The position numbers were made by a program, and so were the translations under genes. This document shows positions 31,401 through 40,731 of a DNA stretch of 51,349 bases, in pieces (the first letter of the stretch is position 1; each line of letters opens with the position of its first letter). This stretch comes from Caecitellus pseudoparvulus. Lineage: Eukaryota > Bigyra: Bicosoecida. Where the stretch lies: the NCBI GenBank assembly GCA_965644315.1, contig CBFFRQ010000007.1, forward strand, positions 1-51,349. The letters run 5' to 3'. Below the pieces are notes generated by a model. The model was given only the letters and a program-made list of their open reading frames with translations. It ran no database searches and was not told where the DNA came from.

Positions 31401-32830
31401 ACGCCAGGCGCTGGGAAGGCGCCGGCATCACCCACGTCGGGGCCCAGTGTGATACAGTGCCAGCGTAGGTCGCCAAGGGCGGAGCTGTCGCCACTTGCGA
31501 CCAGGGCCGACACCAACGACGGCGGCGTCGGTGACGTGTCCCCTGCCGCCGCACACACATCTGCCAGGGACACGAATGCCACAGGCGTTTCAGGGGCCGG
31601 CGCAGCGAGTGGAGGGTCAGCCGCAGCGCTGGTGGAGGTGCGGGGCGCAACGTGCGCGCAGGCTGCCACCTCGATGGCGTCGCCCTTGTCCACCCACCGT
31701 GGCAGGCCAAGCCACAGCGACAGGTGTGTGCCCCAGTACAACCCCACTCGAGGGGGCAGGGGCACCTCCACTTGGGCAGGGGCAGGAGCTCTGTGTGCGA
31801 GGACAGCCGTGCCCTGTGCTGCTTGTACTTGGGACCCCTCCAGTGTTCGGGGTGACAGCGAGCAGGGCACTGTGACGGCCAGAGCAGGCCCCAGCACTTC
31901 AAACGTGGCAGAGCGAGCGGCGAAGGCGCTGGGGTCAGCGGCAGTGGGGTTGGCGAGTCGGGCCCATGCGGGGAGGTAGGCCGCGTAATACGCCCCCGGC
32001 TCCGCCGGCACACCCTCCTCCCCTCCCCGCACCACAAACGACACCGTCACACGGTCCGCCCACGACACTGTAGCGGGAGGGCCCCCCTCCCCACCACTGC
32101 TCTGTTGAGCCACACACACCTCCTCACTCCAACCATCCCCACCTTCACCCCCAGTAGCTCTGCCGCCCGATGGCGACCAAAGCCCCGCCAGCAGCCCTGT
32201 CGCCGGCTTGGCCAGGGGCAGCCGTGCGACCACCTGCCCCGAGCCCTCAGACACGAGGCACAGGGCATCGCCGCTGGGGCGGCCACCGTGCGTTGTGACG
32301 GTGTAACGCACCGCGTTGCTCCACGTGTGACGTGCCGCCTTGAACGGCTGCACCTGCACTTGAGGCCGCACCACCCGAAAGGCCACCTCGCCGCCCACTG
32401 GCACGGGTTGCCCGTCCACCCCCACATACTGCACAGCGTACTGCCCTGGCTCCCTGGTGCACGCTGGGTCGTCGGCGCCGCTGAAGGACAGCTTCATGGG
32501 GAAGAGCGTGTCACTCTCTACCGTCAACGCAGGGCTGGGCGGCGACACGACTCGCACGCCGCCGCCCTCCAGATGCCTCACTAGCCGCACACTCTCGCCA
32601 CGCCACGGCGCATCGCAGTGCACCTCCACCTGGATAGCCTGCCCCGGGAAGTACTCTGCTACCACGCCCTGCAGCTTCACCTGCCGCAAGTACGGCGTGC
32701 AGACACGCATAAGGTACAGCGCCGCTCCACACAGCAAACACGCCACAAGCAGCGTCTGGGTCACTTCATGCGTGGCAATGCCCAGGAGCATGCCACCCAG
32801 GGATTGCTTCTGAAACTGGGTCACTTCCAT
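28412..32830 (-). CDS. Membrane-anchored protein with SKICH-like repeats, Pro/Ala-rich linker and WH2 motif
   Basis: Single exon, ATG 32830, 1472 aa, with no close family recognised. One hydrophobic helix lies at residues about 25-45 (LLVACLLCGAALYLM), followed by Arg-rich residues. At least five beta-sandwich-like units follow, most ending in a G-x-Y-x(3)-Y-x(3,6)-G pattern: EPGQYAVQYVGVDGQ, EPGAYYAAYLPA, APGVYAVRYVSNGVP, HAGIWRLVVFSD, QQGKYTLSYVRG. The pattern resembles the end of SKICH domains. Near residues 1162-1215 is a Pro/Ala/Val repeat. Near 1237-1258, LSKQPGVTEDVLRSRMQVAG resembles the CCDC53-type motif of actin regulators. Near 1309-1325 is a WH2-like LLAEIQRGKKLRSSKK, an actin-monomer-binding signature. 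The tail is Lys-rich, then acidic. A WH2 motif works only in the cytosol, so the bulk is inferred to be cytosolic with the helix as an anchor. It would link a membrane to actin. Confidence 0.7.
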   Translation of the reverse strand: MEVTQFQKQSLGGMLLGIATHEVTQTLLVACLLCGAALYLMRVCTPYLRQVKLQGVVAEYFPGQAIQVEVHCDAPWRGESVRLVRHLEGGGVRVVSPPSPALTVESDTLFPMKLSFSGADDPACTREPGQYAVQYVGVDGQPVPVGGEVAFRVVRPQVQVQPFKAARHTWSNAVRYTVTTHGGRPSGDALCLVSEGSGQVVARLPLAKPATGLLAGLWSPSGGRATGGEGGDGWSEEVCVAQQSSGGEGGPPATVSWADRVTVSFVVRGGEEGVPAEPGAYYAAYLPAWARLANPTAADPSAFAARSATFEVLGPALAVTVPCSLSPRTLEGSQVQAAQGTAVLAHRAPAPAQVEVPLPPRVGLYWGTHLSLWLGLPRWVDKGDAIEVAACAHVAPRTSTSAAADPPLAAPAPETPVAFVSLADVCAAAGDTSPTPPSLVSALVASGDSSALGDLRWHCITLGPDVGDAGAFPAPGVYAVRYVSNGVPLASITQVQVLAPSLTLHTAAPPLRLSSSSIGLPPRGDLPVVACWPKQQLYTRVVTSAFRSASDAVHVASVPMAKLLDVVGSDGPQGDGEVGASTHGQGEDSSPGRHPASRVPCALRVRQAHRHQLQHCTSAPLPGVEASSRRSHLTESQAVCVASRPMLVVGESVLVVPLTGSVLPQTHGAFQLLLSVAQHQPHSAWGRRLTTQHRFITGQCFVARAMHVLPKTPEGCLRPRLAAAASAVQTAQAAGSPSHMQQPSAYARQEPVFWGQAYSGRVRTAPIPLHSAAPPPLLVGMVPADTHREDGLEFALSCAVDGDDPANCISGMRVGGLAFSGISLQHLRHLLAVAAVDVVSPPPGPWPKGGVTTHPRGSAELQLPIHGGGYFTSSRSLAPSQQVQVMGDGSAQAMFSENQGNAPMHAGIWRLVVFSDKTLVGASHSFAVFAPTLRFRLVHTGSTPPEACHGEAVTLAAADCAIEVQVMTSPMKHAEDRLAVTLLDDGLPNTGVVAGCWTPVGNATGTLARVTLTEAGGHFPKQQGKYTLSYVRGATGPSSLVPAFLSVPSAFAAQQYEVLGRCTTHFTVCGNGSDRLLTGPASFDVDQGTGEPEPPTPTAPPGTPIAMDTRDAATAYGYGAGQARAPDPAHAGTGSGQVVPPLHSALYPSLGGVEAGANGHGPTSTPAPAPVPAPAPVPAPAPVPAPAPVPAPAPAPAPAPAPRTDPAPAPAPAPRLHERPGGNRGEQGQAALSAAQRRFLVLSKQPGVTEDVLRSRMQVAGLGEDDVRAVLAAKSGGESAPPPPAASAASTPAQSGDGGVDSSSTPATGGLLAEIQRGKKLRSSKKGKKGKRKSGGKGGGATAAPATAAAGGGGMLSFIQAAARRRAARVQSGQQRMSQVDASSRPLSTAAQVQADLAAKLARRRQALEPDSSSEEDVAPGGTGGGGGTPQRGRRTSLASSAQRESMVQEAMDRDADTDSDKPVDSEGYESG
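29262..29333 (+). repeat. Coding 18-bp tandem repeat, four perfect copies
   Basis: The unit GGAACAGGTGCAGGAGCT is repeated four times without change. It is preceded (about 29189-29261) by diverged 6- and 12-bp relatives (GCTGGT, GCTGGA). On the minus strand it encodes a Pro-Ala-Pro-Val-Pro-Ala hexapeptide in the linker of the SKICH/WH2 protein. Identity at silent sites implies recent expansion and likely length polymorphism. Confidence 0.85.
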
Positions 32831-33641
32831 GGCGACTGGCGGCGGTCCAGAGCGCTGGACGCCAAGTGAACCGACAGGACCACCGCTGGCGTGGTCGCCT
32901 GCGAATTCCGCACAAGCACTCCCGACAGCGGCACTGGCAAGCCTGGAACCGCGCTCGCACCTCGCAGTCCAGTCAGAAGTCCAGTGTTGTTGTGAGCTTG
33001 AGAGCAGATTCAGGACGTGCGCTCAGTTTTTGTCGGCTCGCTGACTCTGCACTACTCTGCATTTCCCGGGTCGGCTCGGACACTGTGCACCGGACCTCTG
33101 GTCAAGCCAAGCCGCTTCTTCGCAGGTGCAGACTTTGCAAGCCGGGTATGATATTGCACAACTGCACGGTGCCCGTTTGGTGCGTGCCGTGAGCTTGTCA
33201 ACTTTGCGATGATGAGTGCATTCGGCAGAATGAAAACGAAAAAAGCAAGTGTGAATAAATCCGTGGTCAAAGTCTTTCGTACCGTTCGAAAGGCAAGCGC
33301 AAAATTGGCCTTACTCTTTCCGACACAGGTACGGCAGCATTTCCCCTACAGACTTGTAACTGCCACGCCCTTTCTCAGTTCAGGTTGGCCGCGTGAGCGT
33401 CTGTCTACGGCGGGGCAAGAAGCGCATGCCTATCCAGGCCTGGTCAGGCATGCAGCTGAACAGGCGAGCGCCATGGGCGGCTGGCCACAATTCACCGGGC
33501 AGGACAAGGGTGCACTCCTCGGGCATCCACCTTGCCACATCTCAGCTGCCCTCAATCGCTGCCCCGTCTCGGTGCCGCGTCCCCAGGGTCAGACGCAGGC
33601 ACCGCCGTCCCTGCCGCGCGGCCACAGCTCAAGGCAGCGGG
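32831..33641. promoter_or_regulatory. Divergent intergenic region between the SKICH/WH2 gene and PAN2
   Basis: At 811 bp this is the longest gap in the compact half. It must hold two promoters. The part 33200-33320 is more AT-rich (GAAAACGAAAAAAGCAAG near 33230). No RNA gene or repeat was recognised. An upstream noncoding exon of PAN2 is possible. Confidence 0.35.
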
Positions 33642-36600
33642 ATGTTTCAAGCTGGCGGCAATGCCGGATGGGTGCACCACGCTAGTTTGGAAGGCCCCAA
33701 GGTGCAAGCAGTTGCATGGGATGCCTTGGAGGAGCGGCTGTGGAGCGTGACGGAAAGCGTGGGTGGCAGCAGCTGCCGTTGCAGCGGCAGACGCAGCCAA
33801 GTCGAGTGCCATCCCACCTCGCAGGGCCGATTGCAAAGCCATTCTTGGCCTGATGGCGGACTGCTCTGCCGTGTCAAGGCGCACGCGCTGGGAAATGTTC
33901 TGCTCACGCCCGTCATCGAGTGCGTTGAGCTGGTGTGGTGGCTGGGCTCAATTTCCGCACGCCCCTCCCGCGGCCTCCTGCCCGTGTTTCGCATCACAGG
34001 GGCGTCTTGACAGCGGGAACTGTTGCCACCAGCGGCGTTGGAGCTCCAAGCTGCAATGATCGCGTGTGCCTGCGGCTGTATGACCGTGGTGGGGTGCTGC
34101 AGACGGAGCACGTGTTGGACCTGGCCAAGCTGGCCGCCGCCAGTGACACGCCTCACGCCTCGCCCCACAACTTCCAGCCAGTGGCACTGGTGGCACTGCC
34201 CTTTGCAGGAGGGGGCGGAGCAGGACGCCAGGGCTCGGGCGGGGCGCCCTCTGCCGCACGGGCTGTGCTGGTGCTGCGTTGCGGCGATGCGCGCGTCGTG
34301 GACATGACGTCGACCTCCGCACGCCCTGTTCCTGGCACGCCTTGCCCCCGGCTGATCACCGTGTTCCGTTGTGGCCAGGAAGTGGGCTTGGCGGCAGCGG
34401 TCATGCCAGATCCGTCAGGTGCTGGCCGCCGCCTGACTGGGCAGTGGGGCGGCCTGGTTCTGGCGTGCACCCGACCCCCCGAGGCGGGGCCAGAGGATGC
34501 GAGCCCACCCCCTGCTGCCGATGAGGGGGTGGACGGCGACGACGCTGCTGTGCCCTTCTCCCCCATCCCCGTCTCCCGCCCCCGGCGCCTGCCCACCCTG
34601 TTCTTCTTCGACGGCTCCTGCCGCGCCAACCGCCCCGTCGCTGAGCTGTCCGTGCACAGCGAGGGGGGTGTGTCTGCCCTCGTGGTGCGGGGGCGTTTCC
34701 TCATCACTGCAGGGCGGCTGGCCGGAGAGGCACAGGACCCGGCCCTGCGCGCAGTGGACCTGAGTACCCTGCAGCCAGCAGGGAATCTGCAGGTGCTGCC
34801 CCGTTCGTCCACATCTGCCACGGACCCCATCGCCTGGCTGGCGGCAGGGGGGGATGAGGGGGGGTCCAACCAGGCCGGTGCGCCCACCGCCATCCTGGTT
34901 GGCACCCACTTTGGCTCTGTGCGCACTGTGGAGATGTACCCCCCCGCTCCGGGCAACTCCCGTGTGACGGCGCAGTCGGTGGGCACCACCACCATCACCA
35001 GCACATCAGGGGGCGTCTCGCGTTTCAAAGCCCCAGGCGTCGCCATGTCGCCCACTGGGGAGGTCCTCGTCGCCACTGACATGCACGGAATGAGGGCATT
35101 CCTGACCCCCCCCGACGTGCCCTCCCTGTCAGTCGGGCCGTCTGTGGCAGTGCAGGGGCGTGTGGAGGGACTGCGTGCCACCGCCCTGGGGGCAAGGCTG
35201 CTGCACCCGTCACTGCCGCGGCACGTGGCGCTGCCACCCCAACACCCCAGTGCCCTGGCCACCCTGACACTGCCTGAGCCAGGCATGGTGGCGCCTCAGG
35301 CTGCCATGGGCATACACCCCGAAGCGCCGGTGCTGGCCCACGCACTCACACGCGCACTGCCGCTGCACACGCCTCCCCCGGCTGTGCCACTGGCAGGCAG
35401 TGCCGCGCTTATGGCAGCCGTGCCCCTGCTCACAGCCAAAGAAGCAGCGTGGGGCGTGGGCACCTTCCAACCGACAGGCGCACCTGGGCTGCAGGCGCTC
35501 CTGCCACTGAACGCGCCGGGGTCAGCTCTGCCTCACGCCGTCACCACCACGCCACTGCTGCCCCTGCCCCGACAGGGCGCCAGCCGAGTGGTGCAGCGCA
35601 TCGCACTGGGGTCCCTGCCAGAGCAGCAGGAAGAAGGCGCAGCCCCCCCCCGCCGCCCCCCCGCCGACAGCGCCTGGCTACCTGAAGGCGTGGTGGCGCA
35701 CGTCAGTTTGCGGCAGGTGGCAGCGGGCGGCAGCGCCGAGATGCCAGACGGCCCCCCCGTGCGCCTGCGCCCCAACAGCCACGTGTACGGCCAGAGCGCA
35801 GAAGGAGTCTCCCCGCACCTGGCTGACATCATGCGTGCCACTGACGTGCGGGGTGGTGTGGCGCTGGCGACACCCGCGTCACCCTCGCCCAAGGCAGCCA
35901 CACTGGCAGTGCCAACGCGTTTCGCAGTGCCCAAGCCAGCCGTGCCCAGGTTTGGCTGGACTGCCTACGACGCGAGTGAGCTGAACAGGCACCCCATCCT
36001 GCCCTGTGTCCTGGACGTCGGCCAGAACACGCTGCTGGCCCAGCCGTTCCTGCTGTGTCAGTTCACGCGCGCCCTGCGGCAGCCACTTCGCCGCGCCACC
36101 CCCACCTGCGACACACCCCTGCTGGCGGAAGTGAAGGGAGCCCTCGACATTTCTCACGCGCTGAGCGAAGGCCCGCCTAGCAGCCGTCTGCTGTCGCCCA
36201 TCGGCGTCGTGCGTGCCGCGCGCTCCAGCCACTACATCGTCGGCGCAGGGGTGTTGGCGCCAGGGCACATCTACTCTCCCCTAAGACGGCTGCCCGTCGC
36301 CATGCAGGCGTTTTTCACCGCCATCACGGCGGAACAGCCCTCCCTCGCGGCTGCCGTGGATGACACGTTGGGGCTACCATGGCGGGACGGCGATGGGGCG
36401 CCGTCGAACAGCACTCGCGGCGCCTTCCTGCAGTACGCGAAAAACGCCCCCTACGCCCACGCCCGCGGCGCCGAGGCACGCGATGCGGCCATTGAACACT
36501 CTTTCCCCGCGGCACTGTCCCGGGGCCTGGCTGTGGATGACGTCACGCGCGTGTGGCGGAGGTTTCCGGATGGGTCGCTAGCACGCCAGGCCGCAGGGCG

Positions 36601-38152
36601 AACCGTGACGCGCCTGCCTCCGCTGCTGCTGGTGGACTGTGCCCTGCAGCAGGAATGGCAGAGAGAGGTGTGGACAGGGGACGGGTGGCTGCCCACTGCC
36701 TTGGACATCACGCTCAGCAGCCCCACCACCACGCGGCCCAGTGGCGAGGCAGGCTCGTACTGCGTCGGCGGTGTCAAGGTGTCACGAGCGGACATGGGCG
36801 CCCCACCGCCGCACGCCACACCCACCTCCACCAGCACACGCTACCACCTCGTGGGCGTCGTGTCCTTCGTCGGGCCCTTCGAAGCGGCGACATGCCCCCC
36901 CAGCGCCACACCTGCTTCTGGCACGGCGACGGGCGGCAGCGGCGGCACACCCCCCTTCATGTCCCCTGGCATGGTGGCGGCGCTGGCTCGGGGAGGGGAG
37001 GGGCCAGGGCACTTTGTCCTGCATGCCCGACTGAGCGAGGCTGGGGAGTGGAGTGGCGACGCGGGCGGCGCCTGGTGGCTGTGGAACTCCCTCAGCGTGA
37101 CGCCCTCCTCGGCGGGGGAGGCGGTGGATTTCTCCGCTGCGTGGCGCCACCCCGTGGCCCTGTTGTGGGCCCACGCTGCGGGGGTGGATACCCCAGACCA
37201 CCCCGCTCCCGGGCAGCACCCCCTGCATGCAGTGTGGAGTCGCGACGAGCCCTCTGCCCCCGGCCTGTCCTTGCTGCGCTGCCGCCCCAGCCAATTCGCG
37301 ACAAACCTGCCTGGCGGCGAAGACGACGAGGCAGCGTGGTCGGCGCAAGTGCAGCACGCAGAGGCGTACTTGGCATCTTCCGGGCCTGCTCCGTTGGTGG
37401 CGCTGGATGCGGAATTCGTGACGGTCATGTCGCGCATCACAGCGCCTGGCCCGAACGGCCCCGCCATCCTGCGCCCAGCAGTGGAGCGGCCTGGGCGAGT
37501 CAGCGTCGTGGGGGGTGACGGCGCGACGCTGCTGGACACGTTCATTGTGTGCGAGGAGGCCGTGCAAGACTACTGGACACGGTTCAGCGGCATTCGGGAG
37601 GGGGACCTGAACCCCGCCACCTCCACGCAGCGCCTGACACCGCTGCCCACGGTCCTCCTGCAGCTGCGAGCGCTGGTGGCGTGTGGCGCAGTGTTCGTGG
37701 GGCACGGCGTGGCGAAGGACTTCTTCATTCTGAACCTGCACGTGCCGCCGCAGCAGGTGGTGGACACGGCGCAGCTGTGGCGCCGCCCGGGCGAACGCAT
37801 CTTCAAGCTGCGCTTCCTCGCGGCACACTTGCTGGGGCAAGACATCCAGGACACGGAACACGACAGCACCCAGGATGCGCGGACGGCCCTGGACCTCCTG
37901 CACAAGTACCTCGCAGTGGTCGACGTACCGACGCTGCCGGCAGGTGGCGCAGGTGACCTGCCAACGCCCGCCCAGCACCCCGCCTTGGGTGGCATTGTGG
38001 AACACTTGTACAGTGAGGGCCGGCGCAGCGGCTTCAAGGTGGCGGGTGGCGCCAGTGCCTTGGCGTCCTCTGCCTCCACCCTCGCTGCGTTGCGGGGCGG
38101 TGCCGCTGAGCCAGGCGACGCTGACAGCGACAGCGACGAGCACGAGAGGTGA
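33642..38152 (+). CDS. PAN2: PAN2 poly(A)-specific ribonuclease, catalytic subunit of PAN2-PAN3
   Basis: Two exons are proposed: 33642-33919 and 34000-38152, joined by an 80-nt intron (GTGCGT...CACAG) that corrects the frame break, giving 1476 aa. The start MFQAGGNAGWVHH is followed by VQAVAWDALEERLW, the first blade of the PAN2 WD40 region. The middle is a degenerate ubiquitin-hydrolase-like fold (YHLVGVVSFVG, WWLWNSLSVTPSSAGEAVDF). The C-terminal DEDDh exonuclease has all catalytic residues: VALDAEF (Asp codon 37406, Glu 37412), GHGVAKDF (Asp 37718) and HDSTQDARTA (His 37859, Asp 37874). It trims mRNA poly(A) tails in the cytoplasm. The first exon is less certain, and another small intron before 33919 is possible. 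It ends 48 bp from the CLN3 stop on the opposite strand. Confidence 0.93.
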
Positions 38153-38200
38153 GCCGTGCAGCTCCTGTGTTCCACTTGAGCTCGGAATCGTGTTCCGGGG

Positions 38201-39754
38201 TCACGGCTGCAGGCCGTGCTTTCGCTTGATGGCCGCTTCCAGCGGAATTGACAGAAATGCAGCCAGCACAATGCCCAGCGTGTCAGCAGTGCTCGCAGCG
38301 CCCAGGGACAGCTCTCGGACCGCGGGGTCCACTTGTTCGTGAATCATGCGGAAGGCGTTGACATCTGCGGTGAGAAGAGGGGGGTAGGGAGTGCCGCGTT
38401 GCGCGCTGCAGCGGCGACGAGCGATGCAAAAACGCACATGTCGCGCCCCCCAGCAAGCCCACCCAAACGGTGAGAGCCCCCATGACGATGGGACTTGGAA
38501 TGAAGTATGTAAAACCTTGAACCAGGAACAGCCCCAGCGTCAGCACCTGCAGCAGCGGCAGCGGCCACAGAAGCTTCAACGGCAGCACCGTGCCGCTGCT
38601 GCGGGACACGAACACTCCGCACTGGTAGCAGAAACCCGCAATGACGTACCACTGACTGGCGCTGAGTCCATGGAACTGCAGGGCGCTGTTCACGCCCGTC
38701 TGCACGACGTATTCCGCAGCGTACACCAAGAACAACGGCAGCATATACACCCACAACGGCGCGATGACTCGCAGGCGCTGGGGCAGACTCATGTTGCGTG
38801 TGGAGGCGGCAGACTGCAGTGCATCGCGAGGGACAACGGGAAGGGTGGAGTCCTTCGGCGACTGCTGCTGCTGTGCCTGCTGGAAGTCACCGTGCGGTGC
38901 AGGGGGTGTCGCTGCCACGGGCGCATACCCACCCCCCCCGCCCTGGCGCGACCCGGTGTCCAGATCCAGAGAGGGCACGCCATCCCTCGTCCCCCCTTGC
39001 CCTTCTTCCAACAGGGGGCTGTGGTCAGAGGTGGCCAGGGGCGATGCAGAACCCCCCTCGCGCTCGCCAGGGGGGGGCTTGCCGCTGGCAGGCACACAGG
39101 CGTGCGCCTGGGCCGGGGTGGGCAGCAGTGCGGCATACACCAGGAAGAAGGCCCCCGCCCAGGCAGCCCCCAGCTTCAAGGTGAGGGGGGCGGGAACGCC
39201 CAGCACAGTGTGCAGGAGCAAGAACCAGCCTGAGCCGGCGACGCCAGCAATGCCTGTCCCTGACGACCACGCCGTCAGCACCTGTTTGCCGGGGTAGAAG
39301 GCAGACATGGCCAGGAAGGTGACTTCGCCCCACCCTGAGGCGACGGAGCCCAGCGCCACGCCCAGCAGGCGCACAGTGGGCGTGCCGCCGAAGCCAGTGA
39401 CGAGGAAAGCAGCCACGCTGCAGGCAGTGCAAATGCCCACTCGCACGACAAAGGGGAAGTGGTGCACCCACAGCGGCGCAGTGGACTTGATGATGATGGT
39501 GGGCACAATATCAGCGGCCAGCACAGCCCCTGCGCGCCCCTTCAAAATGCTCTCAGCCCTGGCGCGGAGTGTAGGGCAGGGTTGCGGTGCGGAAGTTGAC
39601 TTGCAACAGGCGCTTGCAAGCCTGCACAGCACAGCACCACGCACCCTGAGAGCATGACGACATACACAAAGTTATTCAGCAGACCCAGCAGCCACCATGC
39701 GCTCATGAGCTGTGCGTACTTCATGTTGCAGGGGGAGCCCTGGTGCCGCTCCAT
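38201..39754 (-). CDS. CLN3: Battenin/CLN3 lysosomal membrane protein
   Basis: Three exons keep frame: 39645-39754, 38438-39558 and 38201-38364, with introns of 86 and 73 nt, both GTGCGT donors. The 464-aa product carries the CLN3 hallmarks WWLLGLLNNFVYVVMLSGA, AADIVPTIIIKSTAPLW, ASGWGEVTFLA, SSGTGIAGVAGSG and, across the second intron, GGATYVNAFRMIHEQ. About ten hydrophobic helices fit the major-facilitator-like CLN3 fold. A disordered Ser/Pro/Gly loop of roughly 130 residues lies in the middle. CLN3 acts in lysosomal/vacuolar membranes and is tied to glycerophosphodiester export and pH homeostasis in animals and yeast. Exon joins were chosen on frame and motif continuity, and the last join recreates the family's GGA-x-YVN motif. 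The SFT2 gene starts 219 bp away on the other strand. Confidence 0.93.
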
Positions 39755-39973
39755 ACCGGCCCGGCGCACACGCTGCTGCCTCCCAGACCAGTTTCTGCAG
39801 GGACAGGTGTGAAGGGCAACAGTTGAGCGTCATCAAATACCAACTCCACACATTGAACCCGGAGATTTGATGACTTAAATTGCTGTGTTCCTGCCGCTAC
39901 TTTGCTGGAAGCTCGTAACAGCAGGAGCTGGGCGTGCCTGCGTTTCGCAAGCCTCGCGTTTCACCTTGACAGC

Positions 39974-40709
39974 ATGGCCACTGCCACGTCCCTGTCCGCC
40001 ATGGACGCCCTGGGCAACGCCCGAACGGGCGCCCAAAAGCTTTTTGGTCCAAAGCAAGAGGAGGGCATGATGGGCGAGCTCAATGCCATGTGCAACCTCA
40101 CGTATTCCCAGGTGCGAGCAGAGTGCGAGCTGGCTTCCAGCTGCTGCTCCTGCACCACTGTCACCAGCGCCCCCGCCCCCCCCCACCCAGCGCATGTATG
40201 GGTTCGCGGCCTGCTTCGTCCTTGGGACCATCTTGTCCATCATCGTGCGTCGTGCGCGAGCAAGAGGCACGCGCGCCGCTCCCCGTGACACCCCGCCTTC
40301 GCCGCGGCTCCCAGTCGGCATTCTTCATCACACAGCCGGTGAAGTTCGCCGTCCTCTACTCCATCGGCAACGTCATCGCCCTCATCAGGTCCGGCGGCAG
40401 GGCGTCCCTGCAAGCCCCTCACAGCCCACCCTGCACCCCCCCCCTTCCCCCCTGCACAGCACCTCCTTCCTCCTCGGACCCTGCACCCAGCTCAAGTACA
40501 TGTTCCACCGCAAGCGGCTGGTGGCCACCATCCTGTACCTGGTCATGATTGTCGTCACAGTGCTGGTGGCAGTGCTGACGCAGAACGAGGGCCTGACCTT
40601 CCTGTGCATCATCGTGCAGTACTTGGCGCTCACCTGGTATGCGTTGTCCTACATTCCCTTTGCTCGCGACATGGCCAAGCGGTGCTGCGGCAGCGTCATG
40701 TCAGGGTGA
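39974..40709 (+). CDS. SFT2: SFT2-family vesicle transport protein
   Basis: Four exons are placed at 39974-40111, 40191-40244, 40315-40388 and 40460-40709; introns are 79, 70 and 71 nt with donors GTGCGA, GTGCGT and GTCCGG. The 171-aa product has four hydrophobic helices and the family motifs RMYGFAACFVLGTILSII, FITQPVKFAVLYSIGNVIAL, FLLGPCTQLKYMFHRKR and LVATILYLVMIVVTVLVA, ending in a short basic tail. SFT2/SFT2D proteins are Golgi membrane proteins needed for fusion of endosome-derived vesicles with the Golgi. Length matches the family. Its stop lies only 22 bp from the kinase stop on the opposite strand, so the two mRNAs probably overlap. Confidence 0.93.
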
Positions 40710-40731
40710 GCCAACCATACAATACATGCAT

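Noticed and set aside
34153-38143. Minus-strand ORFs (377 and 453 codons) opposite PAN2
   Set aside because: Antisense shadows of PAN2 with low-complexity composition and no recognisable motif.
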